NCBI GenBank assembly: GCA_035235625.1
Contig: CP141145.1
Span: 2,046,001 to 2,110,000, forward strand
DNA: 64,000 nucleotides
DNA from: Saururus chinensis
Taxonomy: Eukaryota > Streptophyta > Magnoliopsida > Piperales > Saururaceae
Direction of reading: 5' to 3'
Program-made: the position numbers and the translations under genes
The notes under the pieces: model-generated
Databases searched by the model: none
Told to the model about the DNA's origin: nothing
The model's input: only the letters and a program-made list of their open reading frames with translations
Shown: piece after piece, positions 46,266 to 57,494 of the stretch
Layout of the letters: every line of letters starts with the position of its first letter
Numbering within the stretch: position 1 is the stretch's first letter

Positions 46266-47454
46266 TGTCAGGCACCCTAATCCAAATGGGCTAGACAACG
46301 TGAAAACTTTTAACCAAAGCCCTGAGTTAAATCAGAATACACAACCAAGCTACTGCTTCATTTAAAAAAAAATTGATGAATATAAAAGAAATTTAACTAC
46401 TTCTCTTTTAAGTAATACTAAGCATCCTTGTACATAATATTGAATGCAATGGCATAAGGAATAGCATAAGCCTTTAAATTACAAGAAAGATATACCATCA
46501 TTGAAATAGAAGTACTATCAATGTATCTATGATGTCTTCAGAGTTCCTTCACACTATTTACTCCTATATATCCCTTAGAGGAATTCCTATCCCAGAAGAG
46601 CATTACTTTAACGTTTGCTTATTTGCAAAATAAGTCATCTTGAGTACTTGCATGACACAGCCACACAGGGGATTCCTAAAGGATTCCCAAAACAAAACAG
46701 GGTTGAGCATAGCCCAATAAGGTTTTGAAATATGACAAGCTTACATTAACACCACAAGTGCATTTTTGAGATACATATCAATTCCTTAAATAGAAACTGT
46801 GTAAATATATCTCAAAGGTGAATCCAAAACTATACATAATAATAGCGGTGTAAATAATCTCAAGCATTTGTCAAACATACGTTGCATGATGGTAAAACTA
46901 TAGTAACTAAAGATATTATTACCTATTACATTACCTTTTACCAGGCAATCCAAAACCCAGAAATGCTAAATATACCAGGTCAAGCTAGTGCACATAGACA
47001 TGAACAAATAATCCTGAAGCACAGCCCCAAAATCCCAGTAGTTCATCTCAATAATTGTAGTCATCTCACCCGAGGAGGAAAAACCCACCCTTTTAGAACG
47101 GAAAACCCTTCCCTTTCATAGAGAAAACTAATTCATTCTAAATCTGACATGGCTAATTGGGAAAACTTCAGAAAGTTATGGTTAATCATGGTACACAATT
47201 CATGGTTAATCTCAGTAAACATGATTTAGAAAATAAGATTATATGAGGCTAAAATATGATGCATGTAGCATGAATTCTTAAAAGAACATTATATACATGT
47301 ATGCTTAAGTAACCCTATTATACAACAACATTACTTTGTTAACTACATGCAAAAGATAAATCAAAACCATGAAGATCAGGTTTTAAATTATGTCCATAAG
47401 TCAAAAATAAGTGGGCCAGTCAATTGGGTGACAAAATAGACAAATCATAAACTA

Positions 47455-47623
47455 GGGCGATCGATCGCCCATCAGTAACCCGATCGATCAGCCCCAAAGT
47501 TTTAGAATTTGTAGGGTTGGTTGATCGATTAGTCCATTGGGAAATCGATCGGTTACCGAGTATGTAGAAAAGAAAAAGACATAAACTTTTTAGATCGATC
47601 GGCCGTATGGGCGATCAATCAGG
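47455..47623. repeat. GATCGATCG palindromic modules inside the LTR
   Basis: Four copies: GGGCGATCGATCGCCC (47455-47470, a perfect 16-bp palindrome), CCCGATCGATCAGCCCC, GGTTGATCGATTAGTCC-AAATCGATCGGTTACC and AGATCGATCGGCCG-GGGCGATCAATCAGG. They are spaced about 25-70 bp apart. Confidence 0.85.
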
Positions 47624-48407
47624 GTGAACATAATTATGTAAAACCACGATTTTTAACCAAAAATCATTGCAATCAAATAACAATTCTTCATAATTCATTG
47701 TGTAATCAATCTCAAACCCTTAATTATGAAAAGCCCTTTCAAACTCATGGATAAGTATGCAAAAATATCATTAAAATCTACCCAATAGAGAAATCAAGCC
47801 ATATCACACCATTCATAAAAAAAAGTATGATTAACAACATTAACCCTAGTGTAAATGAAATAAATCATTATCAAAATGGAAACCTCTTACCTTTATATAA
47901 GAGAATTACTTCTTTTTCTATTAGATTAAAACTAATCACAAATTAGGATTCCCATTAGCCGTAAGCATAAACCAAGATTTTGGCCAACTTGAGATTCAAA
48001 ACTATAGTTAACAAGCAATTTCATGTACTTCCTTGTGTCTAATGAATTATGAATATTATTACCAAAGTTATTAATATAAAACAAAGATCTAGGGTTCTAT
48101 AAATAGAATAGAAAAAAGGTAATTTTAGAGATTCCAACAGAAGAAGACATAAGGATTAAGATCACGTAAGAAAGACATTTGATTTTAATCAAAACATAAG
48201 AAATTAAGAAGAAGAATCAATTTTGACTCACCTAGAGAGATGTTCTAGTGAATTCCTTGAAATTTTAGCAACCCTAATAATGAGAAAAAAATGACAAATA
48301 TATCTAATTATACTATTTTGTGTAAATTGGGTTTATGGTCTCATTTTAAGGAATGAAAATAACTTTTTTTCAAAATTTCATTGAAATAGACATGATTGAG
48401 CCCAAGC

Positions 48408-50435
48408 TGTAACATCCTGTATTCCGATTACACATAAACGAAGGGGTTAGAGGTAATTATGTACTTTTTAGTTAAATTTTAAATCGTTTCAAGGGGAGGA
48501 AATCTCAGTATATGTGTAGACCTCAAAGCAACGAGCATAACAAATCAAAGAACAAGGGAAACAGAGGTCGTGAGCAAAAGTTATAACCTCGAGAAATGTG
48601 CCATATCGATGGGACCTACTTCAAAAGTATCGGATAACCTATCCATGTGGGGTCTGGTTTCGAAGGATTGTCGATATGAGTCCATCCGTACTAAGAACGC
48701 ATAATTCCAACTTCAGGATAAGAAGTTATCGCGTTTTGAAGTTATAATTGTATTTGAGTTAAATAGTAATAAAATATTAAGAAAAAGATGAAATATATGA
48801 TGTCAGTGGCTTGACCCGAACCAAGCCACACTGCTGAAGGAAAACACCGCTTCATAGCCATGCAACGCGATCTCGGCCGTCTGTGCAACAAGAGAGCCAC
48901 ACTGCGCAATCTCGACCGTCCACACAATGCGAAGCCTGCACAATTGCGCAGTGCACTGTGGGATGGGCAATGGGCACGCACGTCACGAGTGCGTCACGTA
49001 CACACCTTCCATGTGTTCAGTCCAGTGGATGCGAGACGCATGGCTTGCGTCTATGTGTGTGCGCCCCTTTTTTGTCGTACGCTTGCACACCTTCCCCTAT
49101 AAATTCTAATTTCTGTCCAAACATTTGGGGGAGTTTTATAGGTTGTTTGGAGTCCATTTTTATCCGTTCAAAAGGCATTCTTAGCCAATTCAAGGATGTT
49201 CTACATAATGGAAGTGTTCATTACTTGAGCTGGTGAGTTTCTAAGGGGAAACACCCCAGGGTAAGAGGAGACTCTGCCTGTCACCCTCAGGCCCGAGGAG
49301 AGAGAAGTGGCCTGGAACAAGATGGGGCTTTGTCCTTTGTCGTCAAGCCACCACGAGGGTAGTGGCACAGAGAAGGGGAGGCTCTATCCTCCATCGATGT
49401 GCCACACAGTGTCTGAGCCTACAAGTATGAAGAAAAAAAGTGTCTCCGGGTAGGGAAAGGTCTGTTCGTCGCCTACGGGCGCGTGGAGAGAAAGTCTCCA
49501 GGTAGGGGAAGTGTAAAGTATGTCGGGTCAAGGGCAGGCCATGTCTGCCACCTTCGGGCTGCAAAGAAAGAAATATCTCAGGTGAAAAAGAGGTGATATC
49601 TGACACCTTCGGATGAAAGGAGAAAGATATATCGAAACAAGAGCACGCCCATAGGAAACGAGCAACATCAAAAGTCACAACTTCCAGGTCTACACAGGAA
49701 TAAGCATTTCTTATGTTCCATTTTAACTTAAATTATATGCATGCATATTTTAATTAGTAATGTTATTTTATTGATTAAAATATATGATTATATGAATGCA
49801 TGTGTTACTTAAGATATATGTCATGTTATGATTCGATGTGTTTTGATATGCTTTGAGCTAATATGATCAAATAAGCTCTGAAATGCTATGCTTAATCTGA
49901 TATGTTTCGATCTAAACTATTATGATATAATATAATTTAATGGGATCTGACATATGCTAATCCACTTTGTTGTGTGTTCTAAAGTGAGATGTATGTTCTG
50001 CTGATTTATTGGCTTCTGTTCAACTCCAATGATTTATGAGGTTTCCATCTTATTTCGGATGCTTTATTAGGATATAAGGATATACATATATGATTTTGTG
50101 ATACTTGATGCATGTAATAGCTATTAGGCAGAACTATGTTCAGATTCGATTATATTGGAATAACATCATAGATGTTATCTAATACGTACATAGGCAACCA
50201 ACGGTACAACAACGTCGGCCCGATGTAAATTAGATATAAGATTAGGTTTGTTCTGACTCTTTGCGCAATGGAGCCAAAAAGTTCCATAGTGTGTAGAAGA
50301 ACATTATCAATCTCGCACACGGAGTCTGCCACCCATAATTGGTCAAATTTTAATTTTTATAAAATATTTAATTTACTTTGATTTTGTTTTCTGAAGATTC
50401 CAGGTCCGGGTCATGTCTCAGGTTAGGGTGTTACA
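48408..50435 (+). mobile_element. 2.03-kb Gypsy solo LTR with target duplication
   Basis: TGTAACATCCTG to AGGGTGTTACA, a 10-bp near-perfect terminal inverted repeat, flanked by perfect CAAGC (48403-48407, 50436-50440). A TATA-like CCCCTATAAATTC lies near 49095, so it reads on the plus strand. Its last 300 bp match 63713-64000 in inverted orientation. No internal domain is present. The 49230-49680 part is rich in short CACCTTCGG/GAGAAAG repeats. Confidence 0.92.
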
Positions 50436-50450
50436 CAAGCCCACTTGACA

Positions 50451-50974
50451 AGCAATGAGGAATGACTCCCAAGAAGTTTATAATAATAAGAAGACAAGTC
50501 GTGGGATCCCACTTCTTCAAAGTAAGGAACTTAGCAAAAATTGTACCAAATTTTGTAGTAATTTATGCTAAACACTAATGTACTTCATGAGTATTCTCAC
50601 CTCAAGACTAGGAGTACTGGGTTAGCACACCTTGGTATAACTCGAGATAAGCCGAACCCACTAATTTCTTAATAAAAATTCAAAATAATTCCAAGAAGTT
50701 TCCTCGTTACCTAAATCATTATTTAGAATAAATGTAAACAAAATATAAAATTTTCGGAACTTATATCAGAAATACTACTCTAAATGTCTAATATAATCAA
50801 GCAACAAAGGCAATTAAAAGATAATTATAGTTAAAATCTCTAATATATTTTATCTTTTTGAAAACAATTATGATATCTTGATGGCCATTTGAAGAGGCAC
50901 CGGGAAGTGTATATATCTTAAAAAGTAATGGTCTTTAACTGCATCTCTTTTATTAAAAAATAACTCTAAATTAC
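50451..50974. other. AT-rich sequence, no gene seen
   Basis: No open frame or repeat that I can name. It lies next to the kinase relic and may be its 3' flank on the minus strand. Confidence 0.3.
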
Positions 50975-51137
50975 TGGTATGAGGTCCCACTTCTACCTTC
51001 ATATCTTGAGTAACCTCTGCTGCAAAAGGGTTAGGAGGCAGTCATGCTTTCCACACCTTCCAACAGCATCTGGATCACCCTGTTCATGGGTGGTCGGTCC
51101 ACTAGATACCACTGAATGCATGATAATGGCACCATGG
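50975..51137 (-). pseudogene. LRK10L-type kinase C-terminal fragment
   Basis: The minus strand reads PLSCIQWYLVDRPPMNRVIQ, MLLEGVESM and, after a shift or stop, PPNPFAAE. This is subdomain XI of LRK10L kinases (compare LWCIQMKPIDRPSM in the relic at 3081-4989), where the invariant arginine of the kinase C-lobe lies in DRP. Upstream kinase sequence should lie to the right but is replaced by unrelated DNA and the trinucleotide array. A dead fragment of a second family member. Confidence 0.8.
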
Positions 51138-51339
51138 TCGGAAGGAATTTTTAGATTTGTGGAAAGCGGGGGAAAAGAAAGGAATCTTCCTAAAATCCCC
51201 AAATTTCCACTGTTTGATGAAATGGGGAAAGAGAAACTAGAGTGAAAACTGAGAGAAAATAGATGAAAAATTGGCCAAAAAACTTTCCACCCATCAACCT
51301 ATGGATTTTGGGAGAAAATCAATGTAGTAAAGACTTATG

Positions 51340-51813
51340 TCTTACCGCTACTACCACCATTATCACTGTCACCGCCTTCACCATTGCCGCTGCTGCTACC
51401 ACCACCGTCACCACCACCACTGATGTTGTCATCACCACTATTACTGCCACCATCACTGTTGCCATCACCACCCTTGCTACCGCTACTACTATTACCACCC
51501 CTGCCATCGCTACCGCCATCACCACCACCGCTACCACCTCCACCACAGCTGCCACCGCTACCACCTCCCCCACCACCTTTGCCACCGACACTGCCACTGC
51601 CACCGCTACTACCACTTCCACTACCCCACTGCCATCACTACCTCCATAACAACCAGCTCTGCCATTGTCACTGCCACCGCCACTACCACAGCCACTACAT
51701 CCATTGTCACAACCACCACCACTACCGCCACTACTACCACCGCCACTACTACCACCGCCACTACTATCACCGCCACAACCACCGCCGCTGCCGCCACCAT
51801 CGCCATCTCCACC
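51340..51813. repeat. Imperfect ACC/GCC trinucleotide array, left part
   Basis: Nearly 470 bp of CCACCACTACCGCCAC-like trinucleotides. Long glycine-, valine- or proline-rich frames across it are by-products of the repeat. It continues at 55135 beyond the inserted LTR. Confidence 0.9.
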
Positions 51814-51818
51814 AACAC

Positions 51819-54800
51819 TGTCATGCCCTGGCACTGCCTGACCCGAGCCGAACCCAGTCCAGCGGCCGGTCACGCGCACAGGGGCGACAAGGGAAAATTG
51901 AGATACGGTTTAGCGGAAGACTTAACCCTAATTACAGGCGACTTAACAGAATTATGGAGTATGCACACCACTTTGAGCAAGAGTAAATACGTAGAAAAGA
52001 AAGAGAGTTGCTTAATTCAAAATAAACAACTAGTCTCAAACCCACATGCTTAGTCAACCATAGCCCACTCTGGGCTCTAAAATAGGTCTTAGACAACACA
52101 ACTGTATAAAGTAGCATGAATCAAAATGAGAACCATACACAAAGGTTCTAAACATAAAGCATAAACTAAGGAAAATAAGTCACATAAGGTCTCCACGATC
52201 ACATCCAAGTCATCTCCGATCTCTCCTCATAGAGAGGATCCTGTCTATCTGCATGTCACTCCACGCAGCCCCAAAGCAAAACACAATAAAGAGGAGTGAG
52301 TTTAACAAACTCAACAATGATTTTCTAATATACTATCATCATCGGCAATACAACGGAATAACAATATAATCATTCAAATCAAAGATTGACAAGATGTAAC
52401 ATTTTCTGATCACACATAGACATCACCAAAACTTGCATCATAGTGTCTAATCCACATAGTGCCATTCACATCATATCAACCTGCATGAAGTGTATCTCTA
52501 ACATACATATCAATCAAGCTTCAACATCATATCAACCTACATGAGATGTATCTCTAACATACATATTCAATCATGCATCACATCATATCAAGCTGCATGA
52601 GATGTATCTCCAACATACATATTAATCATGCATCACATCATATAAGGAATGCCTCCATCAAGGAGTAATCACAAATAGTGTCACGAAGACGGGATCACAG
52701 ACAAGGCCACGTAGGCGTGTCATGATCCAAATTCTACACAAGAATTTAAGAAGTTCGGGGTTGTTAATCCCTAATTGCTACTCACCCCAGACGATCCTGG
52801 CCAAGGAGGTCACATTCTCACGAAGAGAACCTAGAGTAGGGGTGTTCGTTTTGGGACATCTCCTACGATGGGGAAGAGCCCGAGTTCCCACGTAGGAAAC
52901 CCAAGAACACATGGTAGCTGGTGCAAAGAGCATACCATACTAGATTCTCAGGGTCCAGAAGACAATAATAATCTCAAATCGCAAGACAAGTACGTAACTC
53001 ATCCCGCACATAATTCCACTTAACTAGACTCAACCCGGGGAGTGCACATGTTCCATGAAGGAACTCAAATCAAAACATGTCCTTTCAGAACAATCAAGTT
53101 TCGATTAAGCCATGACTGATTAATCCGGTAAGCAATTTCACCACATTGCATCCAATCGGTCAAATTCAATTAATCTTGATAAAGCCTCAATTGGAAATCC
53201 ATTTTCATGATGCATGCAGCATGGTACATACATGGGCAAGGCATACATGAGTCCTAATTCATGATAAGTGCTCTCATCAGCCCCTCATGCATCATTCACA
53301 ATCATAATATCAATGCTCATCATCATCATTAAATCCCACGTGTGTGTGTGTGTTCATAATAGAAGCATTTCCCTCAATGCATATCAACATACTTGTAATT
53401 CACTTATCATCATCCTACACATGTGTATTAACATCTAATCATGAATTCCAGCGGAAATCATATGTAAAGAATCATTAAGACCATAACTCAAATCAAAGTT
53501 TAACCACAAGCTAAACACATATAAGATCATTCACTTCATCCTAGAGCCATGACATTCACTAATATTCACACATCAATTAACTACATCCTAACATGACATA
53601 TCAGCCCATTAGTATGTTGTAGCTCTACTGAAAATATACACAACCATAGAGGATCAACCATTCGTGACTTCAAGATGGCAATTCCAACATCATATCTCCA
53701 ACCACAAGCCATTCTACACAACACTAAATATATACCACAACTTCATAACCTCAATGGGATACCCTTCCAGTAGCATTATATAGCTCAAAACACTCCACAT
53801 TCATATGAAAATGGCATATCAAAGTAGAATCACCAAAATAAACATCATACACATAATAGAAAATCTGTTGTGTAGCCGTTTGAATGCCTAATAGGGTCGT
53901 TCGATCGGCTAAATGGTAAATCTGTCGAACTGACAGTGTGGCCGTTCGAACGCCCAGGAGGGCCGTTTGATTGGCTAAACTAAAAATCTATCGAACTGAC
54001 AGTGTTGTCGTTCGAACGCCCAGGAGGGCTGTTCGAACGCCAACAAAGCAGATCGACCTTCTTCTCCATTTCAAATCTTCAAACCAAAACTTCATTGATA
54101 AAACTTAAAATCACCATCTAAAAACCTAAATGCCATTAAAATTCCACCATAACTTCCCGAAAGCTAATCCACATCATAACAAGATAAAAACCCTATGAAA
54201 TCGGGATTAAAGATTACCATTTTCTAATCATGTCATTAAAGCACTAAATCAAGTAAATCCACTCAAAATAAACCATGAAATCAAGAGCTTTACCATAGGA
54301 AAATTGAAATTTCGAAAGTCCATTACCTTTTCCCTTGATTAGGCTTGGATTTGATGGTCACCCTCTTGAAAACCTTACAAAGACATAGAGTTTAAATTAA
54401 ACTCTATTAAAACTGATTTAACATAGAAAACCTAAATGAAAACTTAGATCTAGGGCTTGTTGAACATAAAAATCAGATTTTTAAATTTAGGGTTTGAAGT
54501 AAAGATACAAATCAATAGTTTTGATATTTAAAAACGAATCAAATCAAAGGGGAAATGGTAGATCTAGAAATGATTAAGAGGAAAACTAGGATTTAGGGCT
54601 TAATTAGAATAAACATACCTTAAGATCTTCTAATACGGGCCTAATTGGGGAATTAGGCCTAACCTCCCTTTCCCAGCCTATTCCCAAAATGGAAATGGCT
54701 TAGGTCATCCTATTTATAGTAAGGGTTGGGGTGTGTATGGGTAAATTGTGGGGTATGAATAGAAAAGTAGGCTAAAAATGGGTAATTTAGCTATTTGAGC

Positions 54801-55129
54801 ACTAATTAAACTTGGGAAAATTATGAAAATTTTTGGTAAAAGCTTGTGTTGATGTCTGGGTTAGTTTGGTCCAAAAACCCAAATTTCAAAGGTGGGGCCC
54901 ACAGGGGGTCTGCCAAACCCTAATTTTTGGAAAATTCAGAAAAATCTCAAAAATTTAGATTTGACTCAAAATCACTTAAAATGAATAATTGTAAAGTTGA
55001 TTTTGATTAAAACCATCAGAAACACCATTTTTTTTACGAAACCACCGAATTAATAAGAAAAGAGTTAACCATGCAATAACCGACGATTAAAATGAAAAGA
55101 AAACCGGTTTAGAAATAAGAGTCCTTACA
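51819..55129 (-). mobile_element. 3.3-kb Gypsy-type solo LTR inside the trinucleotide array
   Basis: Plus-strand ends TGTCATGCCCTGG and GAGTCCTTACA, flanked by perfect AACAC (51814-51818, 55130-55134). On the minus strand a TATA-like ACTATAAATAGG lies near 54715, about 415 bp from the start, and the end CCAGGGCATGACA resembles other Gypsy LTR ends here. No gag or pol is seen, so I read it as a solo LTR, although a large non-autonomous element is possible. Contains a three-unit repeat at 53870-54050. Confidence 0.85.
53870..54050. repeat. About 67-bp tandem repeat with CGTTCGAACG palindromes
   Basis: Units near 53870, 53938 and 54004 share CCGTTCGAACGCCCAGGAGG and TCTATCGAACTGACAGTG. CGTTCGAACG is a perfect palindrome. 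The third unit is shortened. Confidence 0.88.
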
Positions 55130-55134
55130 AACAC

Positions 55135-55420
55135 TGCCGCCACCACTGCCACTGCTGCTACCGTCACCATCACCACCACCACCCCCGCCACCACTACCAC
55201 CACCGCCGCCACCACCACCACCGCTACTACCACCGCCACCGCCGTCATCACCACCATCTCCAACAGCACTGCCGCCACAACCACCACCCCATCGTCGTTA
55301 CCACTACCTCCGCCGCCACTACCACCATTGCTGCCGCTGCCAGTACAACCACCGCCGCCACCACCACCCCCATCGTCACCGCTACCACCACTGCTCCACC
55401 ACTGTCGCCGTCAATCTTCT
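55135..55420. repeat. Imperfect ACC/GCC trinucleotide array, right part
   Basis: Continuation of the array at 51340-51813 after the LTR insertion. Same composition, dominated by CCACCGCCACC and CCACCACTACC. Confidence 0.9.
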
Positions 55421-56109
55421 CTAACATCATTTGTGCAATGAAACAATGAAATTTTTTTAAGAATCTCGTAATTTCTTATTCACCTAGATTCACTTTCTTT
55501 TTCTCTTTCCCTTTCTTCCAATTTTTTACCAATCCAAACAGACCCTAAGTAGGTCAAGATGTCAAACAAGGATTTACTTATGTCTATGCTATATGGTTAG
55601 GGGAGGGACTGGAAAAGTACACGCAAACGTGTCTATACACTTTGGGCACAAAACTCCCTTACGTTGTCTACTTTGACGATCTATTCAATTCCATAAATTG
55701 AAGGGGCTATTGCAGAGGTATTGACAAAATGTGATTGCATATTGTATGATCAATTTTTAAAATTATTCTTGAATTGATATATTGCAAGGGTTTTGAGTTT
55801 AGGAGAATGTGTACATATATTATCGGATATATAGTCAATGTCAACAATGGTGCCCACATTAGCCAAACTAAATATGTTTTTTTTTTCTTGGTTTAGGCAC
55901 CACTGAATATTATTAGATTAGATACTGAAAGCAAAGTATATATGAATGTTCATCCCAATTACACATTTGTTGATATCTGGCTTAATTAAAAGGTAAAGAG
56001 TTCTTGATCGATGAATACATATTTTCGTGGTCGTCATACGGGGACTTCAGCGAAACAGGCGAACCGGTTTCATAGAAACAGGAAGTCTCAAAGAGAGGGC
56101 AGAATTTGA
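55421..56109. other. Unassigned sequence
   Basis: No coding match on either strand and no repeat boundary seen. Confidence 0.3.
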
Positions 56110-56600
56110 ATAACTATCTGTATAATTGAGTTGATCCTCGTAGACAAAAAAAGGTGGAACCGTCGAAAAAATGGAGATGCTCTTTCCTTTTGATAATGGG
56201 CCTGTAACCTCTGCGTCTTCTACATTCTTCAGTAGGAAACAGACGGATACAATAATTTAAGTTAGCTAAGTTGGTGGAAGAGAGATTAAGGTAGCATCTA
56301 TTTGCCTTGCAGTATTCATCATTATTGAGAGAAGCCCCGCGATCATCCAAATTGGGTACCAACAAAATGCGTTGTTTTTTTTCTCAGTAAAAAGTCATTT
56401 GGGTCTTCATCACACAGCTGATATTTGCATGCCACACTGACCAGGTTGGTCATTTAACCTGAATGGAAATCGGATTTCTGGTCCATTCCCATGGCATCTG
56501 CTTGCCTTGGAGTACTCATCATCATGGGAGAAGCCCCACTATCAGCCAAACTGGCTCCTAAGAAAAAGAGAAATAGAATGCTCAGTGATCTAGCCATCTT
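56110..56600 (-). pseudogene. Secreted GUB_WAK-type ectodomain relic, duplicated
   Basis: A minus ATG at 56599 opens MARSLSILFLFFLGASLA, a textbook signal peptide, then after a frameshift KASRCHGNGPEIRFPFRLND and QPGQCG, the start of the GUB_WAK_bind domain found in LRK10L kinases and ATL-type RING proteins. A second, related piece (56110-56370) reads NLDDRGASLNNDEYCKANRC and CIRLFPTEECRRRRGY, so the first-exon region seems duplicated or continued with loss. No kinase or RING part follows. It belongs with the receptor-kinase relics at 3081 and 50975. Confidence 0.65.
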
Positions 56601-56629
56601 GTAAATTTGGGTCTTTGCTTTGTAAAACA

Positions 56630-57300
56630 AAAGGTCATTTGGGTCCTCAGCTTACACAGCTAGTCCAAGTCTTCCATCCACTAGGCCAACTCTTCCATAT
56701 TGTGTATTTGGGTCTTTGCTTGGTTAGTTGATATTTGCCACCTACCTAGTCCAAGTCTTCTTCCACTAGGCCAAGTCTCTTCCCTCGGCTTCCTAGTGGT
56801 TGCATCACTTCAATTTTCCACACGGCTACAGCTGGAGTCATTATGTTCACCGTATTAATTCAACTAACCTTTTCCACAAAAAATAGACCCCGATGATCCT
56901 AGCAACAAAGACATTTTTTCCTAGGTTTTTTGTTTATATTCTTCTTCTTTTTTTTAGATTTTTCTGTATTACCTGAGAAGATTCCAAATTTCCGTATTCT
57001 TCCATCCCACGAGTCGTCTTCCATCATTTGGGTCCTTGCTTGGTTAGTTGATATTTGCCACCTAGTCCAAGTCTTCCATGAACTACTAGGCCAAGTCTCT
57101 TCCCTCAGCTTCCTAGTGGTTGCATTACTCTAATTTTCCACACGGCTACATCTGAAGTCATTATGCTCACCGTGTTGACTCAACTAACCTTCTTCCACAC
57201 AAAATAGACACTAATCCTAGCAACAAAGAGATTTTTTTTCTAGTTTATTTGTTTATAATTTTTTTAAGATTTGACTGTATTACTTGGTAGAAGATGTTAA
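56630..57300 (+). repeat. Tandem duplicate of the receptor-kinase upstream block
   Basis: Two copies (about 56650-56990 and 57020-57300) share TTGGGTC-TTGCTTGGTTAGTTGATA, CTTCCCTCGGCTTCCTAGTG, TTTTCCACACGGCTACA, CAACTAACCTT and CCTAGCAACAAAGA. A third, shorter copy is at 2650-2850 before the first kinase relic. The expected kinase gene after the second copy is missing; a MULE relic begins at 57495. Confidence 0.8.
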
Positions 57301-57494
57301 AATTCTATATTCCTTGTTTCTTAACATTAAATGTTATATTATTTATATTAGGATATAATTGCCCTTAAGTTTAAGAGTTTTTTCCGTATTACTAGACTAA
57401 AGAACCAATATTTCACAAATGTCATATTACTCTGTTTTGGATGAAACTGCCCTTAGGTTTTAAATAAACCTACTACCCATACATATTATAATAA

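Larger units (their letters stand above)
46266..50450 (-). mobile_element. Gypsy 5' LTR (about 2.16 kb) split by a nested solo LTR
   Basis: The left end TGTCAGGCACCC adjoins the primer site. The right end CCACTTGACA at 50450 gives a TGTCA/TGACA terminal pair once the nested solo LTR (48408-50435) and its duplicated CAAGC are removed. A minus-strand TATA-like TTATATAAAG lies near 47896. It carries four GATCGATCG-type modules at 47455-47623. The right boundary is inferred and no target duplication was verified. Confidence 0.55.

Noticed and set aside
51319..51986. Long glycine/valine-rich and proline/histidine-rich frames of 186 and 200 codons
   Set aside because: They translate the trinucleotide array in several frames and both strands at once; no domain, start context or codon signal.
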